DNA of 64,000 bases from Liolophura sinensis (lineage: Eukaryota; Mollusca; Polyplacophora; Chitonida; Chitonidae). The stretch lies in assembly GCF_032854445.1 (NCBI RefSeq), contig NC_088301.1, positions 41,721,116 to 41,785,115 on the forward strand, given 5' to 3'. The first letter of the stretch is position 1. Each line of letters begins with the position of its first letter. The position numbers and the translations under genes were made by a program. Under the pieces are notes generated by a model. The model was not told the origin of the DNA, ran no database searches, and saw only the letters and a program-made list of their open reading frames with translations. This document shows, one piece after another, positions 27,801-37,800 of this stretch.

Positions 27801-29321
27801 ACGACATAAACTACACCTGTACTTTTTTAAAAAAAAAAGCAAGCATAACAGACCATAGAACAGTTCTGTTTGAAAATACCTTTGTATATTTTTTTGATTC
27901 AGTTTTCCACTTGGTTAAATTTATTTAACCTTTTGATTTTTTTATGCACTTTACGGATCATATTGCTCATGTTTGTCGTTAATGATGTCACACAACTTTT
28001 TTCTACAACTGTCCAGGTCTGAATAAAATTCTAATGTGGGATAGCAGAGGTGCAAGCGGTAGATTTATCGATGACAGGCTTTTTTATTGATTGGTTACTC
28101 TCCTCATGCAGGGGTCCATAGCAGCCCTCTGTCTACTACCTCTGGAGAAGGAGCTCCCAAATCTGATCCAGATGGCTAAATAACATAATCCAGAATGACC
28201 AAACGAGAAGACCATAGAATGGCATATCATTGTCATCTGTGCAGCATCATTTTATACTGTGACTGAATGAAGCAAGAAGCTAAATATGGGCGAAATTTTA
28301 CCAAATTCATTGAGTTCGAGTCTTATGACTATTTATGGTTCACTTGGGGACAATCAGTGACACCAGAAATTGTTATATCATTTCTTTTTTTTTTTTCGTT
28401 GAACATGCAAGACTTGGCAGTGGACACAATGTACAAGTTATGTTAATATAATGAAGAAACACCTCTATTTCAATCAATGAAAATTTGCTCTCACTTGCCA
28501 AGGTATTTTGCTCATGTGGAGCATTCGTTGGCTAACATGAGTCACTTTTTCACTCGTATTATGTCGTATAAGAAAATCAGGTGTCTTATTTCGACAGAGG
28601 ATCAATGGAAGTGCTAAATTCAAAATAGTCTGTTGTGGTGAGAGTAATGAAAGGCAGGCCCTTAGTTTCTTTCTGTAATGTTTACTTAAGGATCCATATC
28701 CAACAGCCAAGTTACCTACCCAAGTTTGTTAGCTTTCACCATGTCCACTCTGTAGTGCTTTGTGTATCATAGTACTAAATCTTAGAGACCTTACGGTACA
28801 GTATTGTATCTAAAGTAAAAAGATATCATTACTCTATACAAACCTATTCCTGCACCAACAATCAACCTTCCAGCAATTAACATGGCAGTATTTTGTGCTG
28901 CACCGAGAAGAACAGCACCTAAGGTGAAGACAACACTTCCAATCACAGTTGTCAGTTTCCTGCCCAGGTAGTCATTGGCAAATCCCCCAGCAAGAGCAAA
29001 TAAAGCTGCAGCTGCAATTGTCACAGAGACAATAAGTTCTTGCATAAGAGAATTTAGATGGAAGTAATCCTTGAGAAGGAGCATAGCTCCTGAGACCACG
29101 CCGGTGTCATACCCAAACAGGAACCCTCCAATGGCTGAAAAGAACGTCAATGTGAATACAAAACCAGGTGTTTTCCCGTTCGCTGATTTTACTTTTAGCT
29201 CGCTCACTTTGTCTTGCGAGTCCATGTCTGACAATAGCGGTTCTGTGGCTGAGATCAGACATGACCTCTCCGATGAAGGGTAAAAGTCTAACTGATCCAT
29301 CTCTAATCTGTTTGATATCAT
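18892..29321 (-). CDS. SLC2A13: SLC2A13-like (HMIT) proton/myo-inositol cotransporter, gene B
   Basis: Intact paralogue of the upstream transporter, on the opposite strand. Exons in transcript order: 29321-28844, 27017-26858, 26632-26421, 26007-25896, 25374-25211, 23350-23221, 22716-22469, 19888-19736, 19058-18892 (TGA). They sum to 1,824 nt, or 607 residues, against about 648 in human HMIT. Visible hallmarks: first helix with [16 protein letters not shown] (about residues 65-80), [44 protein letters not shown], a large loop with [13 protein letters not shown] and sequons NGT and [18 protein letters not shown], and [12 protein letters not shown] near the C terminus. The chosen ATG (29321) has a purine at -3; a second ATG lies at 29300. 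The cytosolic N terminus contains ERSCLI (residues 18-23), fitting the [DE]xxxL[LI] endocytic signal, which would suit the regulated surface exposure known for mammalian HMIT. The role is inferred from the family; the substrate is not proven. Confidence 0.93.
20111..20188 (+). repeat. Diverged SINE 3' fragment in intron 8 of transporter B
   Basis: Contains CTCCGGTTTCCTCC, a CATAA block and a changed version of the ATAAGTGAAATATTCTTGA block found at the 3' end of the SINE family in this window. It is short and diverged, so subfamily membership is uncertain. Confidence 0.6.
22040..22450 (-). repeat. Degenerate ~20 bp tandem repeat in intron 7 of transporter B
   Basis: Loose tandem copies of a motif such as CAGAACAGTCCACAGCTTAC, varying in length and sequence over about 400 bp. 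The array abuts exon 7 (22469-22716) on its low-coordinate side, that is, just downstream of that exon's donor site in transcript order. Confidence 0.8.
23650..25165 (-). repeat. 46 bp minisatellite in intron 5 of transporter B
   Basis: Roughly 32 tandem copies of a 46 bp unit; on the plus strand it contains CCCATGATAATCTGAGGA followed by CAACAAGACAGCAACAGGAC. Point variants are shared between copies, which suggests turnover of sub-blocks. Because 46 bp is not a multiple of three, successive copies change frame, and the resulting 503-codon open frame on the minus strand (23655-25166) is an artefact of the array. The array ends about 45 bp from the exon 5 donor at 25210. Confidence 0.95.
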
Positions 29322-31195
29322 CTCACGTGGACCCACACTAGGCCCACAATTTACGAACTTCACACAATCAAAGCGCGAGTTTCAAATTTTTTATCCTTCT
29401 TCATGGAATTTTTTAACGTTAAGTTTTTCTGAAAAAAAAAAAGACTGTCAGACTGAATCCTCTTGCTCCGCGAACAACTGATCTTAGGCAAAGTCGCATT
29501 TAAAGCCTTATTTATTTCACACGAACTCCTTACAACTGGGAAAGCACTGTTGATGTTGTTTCAACCGGTAGTCGGCTTAAAAAGTCTAACCTAAAATGTT
29601 TCCGAAAAGTACTTTTTCTAAACTGTAACGTAAACTCCTATAAGCATACTATTAGATAACTATCATTGACTGCTCTATATAATAATTATTACACTAATAC
29701 AAATTAGTCAATTTATCAGAATGTTAATGAATAATTTTACTAATATTTTCGAATTTATTATTAAGTTTAGTTTTTGAAAAGACTAGGAAGCCTGGGTCCC
29801 AATACTTTCATTTTCCGAAAGAGGTGTTGTTGTGAGCTAAAACCTATCGTCAGGTCAGGAACCAAACATCTTATAACGTCAGGTAATATGAAATTCTTGT
29901 TGTGTTATTGCTGTCAACTTGGAATAGCAAATCTTTAAAAAAAATCTTAAATTTATGGTTAAGTTTAGCAGCTACATGTATTCACTCAGTTGCATGTGTT
30001 TTGTCTCCGTTAATTATTCTCCTCACTCACCTCTGCTTTTGCTTACAAAACTCTGACATTTTTCTCATTTTACTGATACGGGATTTATGTAACGTAACGT
30101 ACGCTGTTTTAGTTTAATTGGGTCGTGTGTAATAGATACAACAACAACAAAATTGTTCTTAATTGTTTAAATGTAAGTGCATATGTAACTCATTACAGCA
30201 CTCTCCTTAAAGCATTCACTGCCTTGGTATTTGCTACCGGCATAGCGTTATCACCGCTTTGAGAAACCGATCCCATCTTTGAAACAGTAATCCAGTTGTT
30301 TAAATTTTTGAATCGAACAAGTGAAATCAACATCTGCCTTAATTATGATGATATGCTCATTTTCATTGATCATTTTGAATTATGCTGATTACCCTTTTGT
30401 ATCAGATTAGTGAGTTCTTTTAGCAGGTATGGTGGAGGAAAGGCTTTGGGTTTCTGCATCAGGAGGAGAACATTTGAAACATGGCGGATGTTGGTTTGAC
30501 CTGGGACTAATATTTCTGTTATATTAGTCACAGGTTTAACCTGTTTGGCTCAGAAGTTTAATTAACAGCCAGATTACTGTTATAAGATGGTTTACTCATG
30601 TAGGCTTTGACATGCCTACACTGCAGATGACTTAGGGAATCAGTGTATATCAGATATAAACATGGTTTTATGTAGTAAAGGTTAGTGAACTTTTTGTTGC
30701 TTGTCGAGTCTACACAAGATATGAAGATAAGATATGCTGGAATGACAGTTGAAAGAACAGTAGTATTAGTTACAACATGTCAAGAATTGGTGACTTTTTG
30801 TGTTCTTGTGTGGCATCAGGACAGAAAGTGGAAATAACAGAATCATTTTTAATACACTGCAGTCTTTTTTTTTGACAATTTGGGAAGGCAGTCCAGAGAA
30901 TCTCAACTTTAAAGGATACCGTACCTGAAAATATATTATAAAATGAAGAGTATATGGTTTTCAGGAACATGAAGAAAGGTATGGCAAAATAAATGAGAAA
31001 AAAAGGGTCCTTTTTGAGGCATAGTTTATTGGTTAGGCTACATCATGTACTACGTATTAATAAATAAAAAGTAAGTGTTACATGTATCCTTTAATCATCT
31101 AATGCAGCTTTTCAGACACAGAGGCTTTACATATAGAAATCTTAGAAAATCTTAGAAATCACTGTTTTTTTCATATTTCTTTTTCCTTGTTCCAG
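29322..31195. other. Head-to-head intergenic region between transporter B and the CARD gene
   Basis: About 1.9 kb separates two divergently oriented starts. It probably holds the promoter and 5' UTR of transporter B (upstream of 29321 on the minus strand) and non-coding 5' exon(s) of the CARD gene. One plausible plus-strand donor is CGTCAG|GTAATA at 29882/29883, which would pair with the acceptor at 31194-31195; this is a suggestion only. No protein-coding gene is seen. Confidence 0.4.
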
Positions 31196-31515
31196 ATGAT
31201 ATGGCTGGCATGTCAGAAAAACACCGTTGTGTTCTACAGGAGCAAAGAATTTATTTAAAAAGTAATGTGATGCTTTCAGCAGTAGTGGATTACTTGATAA
31301 AGGTGAACACGCTAAAGGATTACATGAAAGAGGACATCGATTGTGAAAGAACACCATCAGACAAACTTAACAAATTTCTTGAGATTTTGCCAAAGAGAGG
31401 TCCTGAAGCTTTTGATAATTTTATAATTGCGCTCCGTGAATCAGGACAGGAATTTATAGCAGATCATCTTACATCTGAATGTAAGAAAAAGACAAATTTT
31501 GAAGACAGTCTTTAA
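31196..31515 (+). CDS. CARD-only protein (caspase-2/RAIDD-type CARD)
   Basis: One exon encodes 104 residues from the ATG at 31201 to TAA at 31513-31515; the exon begins at 31196 after a strong polypyrimidine tract and AG, so at least one upstream, probably untranslated, exon exists. Almost the whole protein is one caspase-recruitment domain: EKHRCVLQEQRIYL (helix 1), a middle with VVDYLIKVNTL, then the diagnostic EILPKRGPEAFDNF and ALRESGQEFIADHL. The LPKRGPxAFDxF stretch is the signature seen in caspase-2 and RAIDD (CRADD) CARDs. CARDs are death-fold modules that pair with other CARDs to assemble or block caspase-activating complexes. With no caspase, death or LRR domain attached, this may be a CARD-only adaptor or decoy. 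Splicing to further exons cannot be excluded, but the in-frame stop makes this the C terminus. Confidence 0.85.
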
Positions 31516-31810
31516 TTGATTTGGATCAGACATCACCGAAGGAGTACAATTCGAAGGCTGAGGCATCCAACACCATAGGTGTGTTTTCCATCACCAAATG
31601 ACTGATGCCTTTCTGTCAAGTTTATCTGTTTGCAAGTCTGAAAGACTCAGATTTGCTTTTTTATGCCCTCGTTTAGTTTAAAGAGTGGAAATGTTTATGA
31701 CTTATTGATTAGATGTAAAGCCATTGTTTAGACTGTACATGTGTATTAGTTTGTGTGTAAAAGCAGCACTTGGTTAGAGTGCCTGATTTCAGATAAGATA
31801 AAGTCATAGA

Positions 31811-31851
31811 AATAAATTTTACCTGAAATGTTTATTTTATATGCAAATAAA
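31811..31851 (+). promoter_or_regulatory. Candidate polyadenylation signals of the CARD gene
   Basis: Two AATAAA hexamers, at 31811-31816 and about 31846-31851, lie about 300 nt downstream of the CARD gene's stop codon. They are the first good signals after that stop. Confidence 0.55.
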
Positions 31852-32732
31852 TGTCATTATTACCTTTTGTGCTGAAACTGGCATTTTCTCAGTAGAATGT
31901 CATTTTATCTTTCAAACAATCTTCAAAACATCTTTTTAAGATCAACAGAACTCTTTAAAAGAGGTAAAAGTGCAACTCAGTCATAGGAGAAATTTTAGGT
32001 CATTTGCATATGTCATCTTAATAAAGATATCCAGCATGGCATTTCTGAGGAGAGATAATTGTTTTACAGTGGCAACATATGTTTATCATGTGATACATAT
32101 AAATTTTAACCAAAAGAAAAGGTAGAGGAGTACCTAAGTGGTGCTGTTAGTAAGTTGAATATCCTGTGGCCTGTCAGTGGCAGAGTGTGTAATATATTAG
32201 CTATATTCAGGCTATTTTAATCTTACTTCTAACCCCATTCACATAAGCCACCTTGTCATTTATTTATATCCACAAATTGTTGTCCGATGTGAACTTTAAT
32301 TCTGTGATTTGTAAAAGAGTATATGAGTATGCATGCATATATGCATATTGATATTTAACAATTATCTATTCATGTGACGATGAGGAGTCATTGTGTGAGC
32401 TATGCTAGCATAGATTTAGCCAGAATTTGAAATCATGCTGTCTCACTTTTCATTTCTCTCCTATTTTTCGACCTGTCCCATGTTAATTTTGTTAGATAGA
32501 GTGCTTTGAAGACAGTGAGACAACCTCTTGGCTAAACCTATGGATGCCAGTTCATAACCAAGTTTGCACTGAGTGCAGAGAAGATACAAAATCTGAAAGC
32601 TTTCTTCCTTGATGAAATCATTGTAAATAAGTAGAGATTGAGTGCAATGACATAGGCATGTTGGTGAGAAAATGGCAACCACATTTACAACTGCGCTGTA
32701 TTAAATCATATGATTTTGTATGTGTATGTGTA

Positions 32733-32985
32733 TGTATTTGATTGGTGGTTTATGCCGTACTCAAGAATATTTAACTTACGCAGCGGCGGTCAGCAGTATG
32801 ATGGGAGGAAAACTGGGCTGGAAACCCACGACCATCCACAGACAGCTGTCAGACCTTCTCATGTACAGCTGGAGAGGAAGCTAGCCTGAGCTGGACTACA
32901 ATCACAACGACTGCATTGGTAAGAGGCTTCTGGATCATTGTGCCGCGCTGGCGTGCTAACTCCTTTTCTTGGCCAAGGAGGCCAC
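32733..32985 (-). repeat. Near full-length tRNA-derived SINE
   Basis: On the minus strand it begins with GGCCTCCTTGGCCAAG, carries the tRNA-related segment and the central block, and ends with the ATATTCTTGAGTACGGC block. Its tail is reduced to a short AAATAC-like end. Moderately diverged. Confidence 0.85.
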
Positions 32986-33969
32986 TCGTAATATAAGGAA
33001 GATGTTTAAAAGCATGTATATATACATATGTAAGCTTTTGATATCGTATATAAATCATGATGTAAACTTTAACAGCTCAATAATTTTACAGGCTCAATAT
33101 AATTTCATTATGGTGCATTTTTTTTTTTTACTACAACCTTTGATGTGACTGCCTTGCATGTTTACAACCTTAAGCTGAATCATTCCAAATACTGTGAAAA
33201 AGTATTCAGTTGTGTTGTTTGGTCTTGGTGCTCAACAGATGTAAGGGCTAATCATACACATGTATTTTAAGAGACAAAAAATCCAAATTCGTTAAACAGA
33301 TAAAATTTTCTGTATTTACCAAGAATTTTTAAAATTATTGCCTTTCTGGAAATATCAGACACATGCCTTTACTATTTATAGTGTTAAAATGATTCGAAAG
33401 TTTGAAAAGTTATAAAGCGACCTGTTTTATAACCATGTACTGGTTTTGACGGTAAGACATGCAGAGACAAGTCTGATATTTTGTGAATGGTATAATTATT
33501 TGGGATATTCTAAAGTAATAAGATTTCTGTTATACTTACATTGAAGGATGTTTTACCAAATATCTGTGATGTGGCCTATTTAAAGGACTGGTCCACATAC
33601 ATTTGTCATATATGCAATTAGCCAACACTGTTGAAAGACATTAACATGCATGTAGCTGTGTTATTTATTTTTTTTTTTTTTATGTCACTCTCAAGTACAT
33701 GTGTTTTTATAAGAGTTATACTGATTTATATAAGTATTGACCTTTGTGTAATGAAAATTTACTTGTATAATAACAATGTTAGATATAGATATATTATTTT
33801 CTGGAATAAAAGTATTTTTTTAACATTAAATACAATTTGGAGTTACCAATGTTTACTACAAGTAACAGTAATGGTTATAGCATCTCATAGCCCCATGCCG
33901 ACGTCAGTAATGATCATGTGACTTTTGGACTGAACCAGTTTAGTCACTATCGGTAATTATTTTCTCATT

Positions 33970-34066
33970 ATTTGATTGATTTGTTTTAACTTTATGTTAT
34001 TTTTGGTTTACATTGTACTCAAGAATATTTCACTTATGTGATGGCAGCCAGCATTATGGTGGGAGG
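33970..34066 (-). repeat. SINE 3' fragment
   Basis: Minus-strand 3' portion of the same SINE family: CCTCCCACCATAATGCTGGC, then ATATTCTTGAGTAC and a tail-like AT-rich end. The sequence immediately beyond (to about 34140) has scattered matches to the SINE head but is rearranged. Confidence 0.75.
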
Positions 34067-34619
34067 ACACATTGGTTAGTGGGGCCATGGCGAGTGGGCC
34101 ACACTGGCATGCAAGTCCACCTTGGCCACAGATCCAGGCTCCAAAATACTTTCTATTTAATCCGGCTCAGTGTTTTAATTTACACATAATGCCCACCACG
34201 TAGAAAAAAAAAAAAAAAAAAAAAAAACACCAAAATTTTGTGCAAAGAGTGCACAGTACCTCCCTTAAATGCATGATAAATGAACAATCTTCTTGACAAT
34301 TAATGTACCGATATTAGAACAGATTAGCCATTAATTACTGCTTATAGAATTTGACCCATTGTATTTATTTGAATCCACTGGCTAAAAAAAAAAGATTTAA
34401 CTCATGTAAATACAAGTAATGAATATCTGAACTTGATGACTTGATTAATGTTTTCATTTTGCATTTAACATGTTTTTTTTTTAATCTATTGGGTAAATGT
34501 TGAAATATGTAACTAAGATGGGAATAAACAATACAGGCTGGACTGCATATCTACTCGTAAACCAAAAACTGGCGTAATACTATAGGAAGAGCTTGCCTTA
34601 ATTAAATGAATTGATTAAT

Positions 34620-34834
34620 TAATAGCGTTCCCGTGTGGCCTCTATGTCTAGGTGACAAGCCGACAGCTTCGTGTGAGGATTAGTCCCGTAGGTAATTTTG
34701 CCAGCAGGGCAGCTGGCTGCGCGTGCCCCAACCTGCGAAGTCGAAGGCTTGTTTAGATCATGGCGGAAAGACAGGTTTAGATTTGAACGGCGTTTAACAT
34801 TCCTCTCATTTTGGTGTAGCACACACCTTACGCC
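34620..34834 (+). promoter_or_regulatory. Presumed 5' UTR/promoter of the ANKRD26-like gene, with a short uORF
   Basis: A GC-richer block directly upstream of the start codon at 34835. It contains ATGGCGG (34760-34766), resembling a YY1 site, which also opens a six-codon upstream frame (ATG at 34760, TAG ending at 34780) with A at -3 and G at +4. If transcribed, this uORF could lower or regulate translation of the main frame. The transcription start is not known. Confidence 0.45.
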
Positions 34835-37800
34835 ATGAAGAAATTTTTCAAAGGTTTGGGGAAAAAATCACAATCTAAAGGATTATCCCCAGGCCCTTCT
34901 CCTGCTCTATCAAGGCGCGCAGGAGCTACAGCAGCTGTAATCGGCTACGATGTGAAGGAAAAAGAGCTTGGCAAGCTTCACAAGGCGGCGTGGACAGGCG
35001 ACGTCGCTAAGGTGAAACAGCTTGCAAAGAAGGACCCGAGCCCTTTAGACAAAGAAAAACAGGTAGATTTGAACAGATTTGAGATATTTTGCATTTGAAG
35101 CATGTCTATCACTACTTCAAAAATAAATGAATTTATAGGAACGTCTAATGACGTGGCCGTGTATTTGGTGTATGCCTACCGCCGGTAGTACCGTCTTGCT
35201 CTCTTATAATTAGATGTTGTATCGTGTATGCCAGCTGCAGATACCACTGTCAGAGGCCAATTTTTGAAGAGTTGAAACTATTGTTATATCAGAGAATGTC
35301 AAACGTGCAAGATAAAAGGAAAGTCATCACCCTGCAATTTGTCAGTGTCCGGGGGCTGTTTCTCAAAGGTATCATACACTGACATGTATGTATGGGAGTT
35401 GTAGTCCGAGATACCTAAGATGTTATGTTTGACAAAAATTTTGATTGGCCAAGGATTGCCCTAAGCCACCATCAGAACGCGTTCTATTTAAAAACCTGAT
35501 GCACATGCTGTGGCACTTTCACGACGTTTGGGACAAAAATTACCCTTCAAATACATCTCTACAACATGAAGTTAGTAGACAGCTATGTTCCGTATGTTTT
35601 TGTCCGTTGATTTATGGCAAGCACTCTGTCAGTCAGTTATTTCTTAGGCCGCTGAGATTCCTTGGTGATGCTCAAAGTGACTGGTTGTGCTGACAACCTC
35701 AACATATATGACAAGGGCAGGTAACTGCCTTCAGTTTTTTAAATGCATTGGACTCTGACATTGTTTGGGGCCAGGTGGACATGCTAAGTGAGAGGTTGGG
35801 AAGAAAACGTTCCACCACCCACGGGCCATCAGTGGCATTTAGCGATGGAGTCGTAGAGGTAAGCCATAAGCCATGTTTAAAAATGGCTTGCTCTTACCTC
35901 AGTTAGATGTAGCTCACACATGCAACATTCCTGCTACCATGCAATTGTGACCTGGTCATTGCTGAAGGCACAGCCATTTTGCATCATGGGTCTTGTTAGA
36001 GTTCTTGTTTCTAGAAAAAATAGATATCTTGAAAGTAGCAATTTTGGAAAGTGGTATTGTGAAAGTTCATTTGGTATAAGCCAAGGTTTGGTTGGCTTAG
36101 TGTTCGTCGAAGAGTACTAGGTTGGGTGTTGTGTCAGGGTCAACAAACAAACTTTGTGATGGGCATAGATGCAAGTTGTGAAGATGGGTAAATAAAGCAC
36201 TTGCGTAAAACTTCTAAAAGTTAAATACATGTAATGATGTTTGTTCTTTTCAGAACTCCTCTTCACCTGGCATGTGTAAGTGGTCACATTGAGGTGGTCA
36301 AAGAGCTCCTGGAATGGAAGGCTAAGACAAACATTGGCGATAATGAGGGTAAAACACCATTGATGAGGGTAAGCTGACCAATGGCAGTAGATCTGTTGTT
36401 ATCCCTTGACTTGCATTTTTAACTTACTTAACAGATTCAACTTTCCAGGACTGTCATAAAGTGATTGATTTATTTGGTGTTTAACATACTCAAGGACATT
36501 CTCATACTTTAAATCAAAAGTGATTAGATTCATGGGTAAAGGAAGCCATGAGTGCTCTTTGCCAGGCTTTTCAACATGTATGGCTTTGCAATAATGATGC
36601 CAAGGAGGAAATCTTTTCCGGGAAGAATGTTTTTCTAAGAATCTGAGGCCATCTAAGCACTGTAAGCAGGGCAGCTGCTTGTCACCATGAAAGCTCAGGA
36701 CGTCAAAGTTTTCAAAAAGGCGGAGCTGCTGAAACGAAAAAAATACATGTATATACAGTTTCTCTAGCAATGGTGAAAACGTACTGATGCATGTATGGAA
36801 ATGGAGAAATGTTGCAGTTGACATTTGATTCATATATTCAGCCATTTTTTGTTTTAGCTGACTGTCCATAGTATGTGCCCTTGTGTATGTGATGTATGCA
36901 TATTCATGATTGTTATAAGGTATATATGTTACTACACCCCCTCAATCAGAATGACTACATATGGTCAGGTTTATTGATATATGCTCATAGCAGTATTGCA
37001 TGGTGCTGAATGTTTAAAGGGAGCTAACCCACAAATGTCTGTGTTCTTAATAATCAGTCATGAATATTTTATGTCCCAAGACTTGCGTGTTAATTAAGTA
37101 AGGTGAAAGAAATAAATGTTGACTGAAACACCTGCTTAAAAAATACCCTAGATAAATACCCTAATATTTCCAGTGTATTTGCTTTTTTTCATGACATGCT
37201 ACATGTAAGTAAAGTTAAAATGTCAATAAATCCTTGACAGGCTAAATGTGTCACAACAAAATTTAAAGTATGTTATTGTTGCTTTTATCTGTTAAACAAA
37301 AGCGACTCTTAGAGAATTTATGATCATAGTAAACATGGACACAATAATATTACAAGCAAATAGAAGAAACATACCTGTAGAAGATTTGTATAGAACTTTC
37401 TCATCATATTTCCATGTATTGCTAGGTTTTTGAATGTTAATTGTTGTATTTTGTAGGCTGTAGAATGCCGGCGTGAAGAATGTGTGCGGTTAATGATACA
37501 TGATGTGGACGTGAACGTGAAGGATGTGCGTGGGGACACCGCTCTCCACTTGGCTGTCCGAGAGGGCAGCATCAACATCACCGAGCTCTTGATCAAGGAA
37601 AGAGCCGACGTCAACCCTGTTAATAAGGTAAGTGCACTCAGGTATGGCACACAGAAATTTGTACTGTGTTATTAATATAGACATTAATATACTAACAGGT
37701 CTGTCAGCAACCTGCGGATGGTAGTGGGTTTCCCCTGGGTTCTGCCCGGTTTCCACCCACCATAATGCTGGCCGCCGTCGTATAAGTGAAATATTCTTGA

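Larger units (their letters stand above)
31860..34600. other. Intergenic region between the CARD and ANKRD26-like genes
   Basis: AT-rich DNA with two SINE copies (32733-32985 and 33970-34066) and poly(A)/poly(T) runs, including A-runs at about 34203-34227. I saw no conserved protein-coding sequence. Its far end merges into the presumed promoter of the ANKRD26-like gene. Confidence 0.5.

Noticed and set aside
35445-35693. 82-codon open frame in intron 1 of the ANKRD26-like gene
   Set aside because: Opens with TTG, not ATG, has no family resemblance and no convincing splice sites around it.
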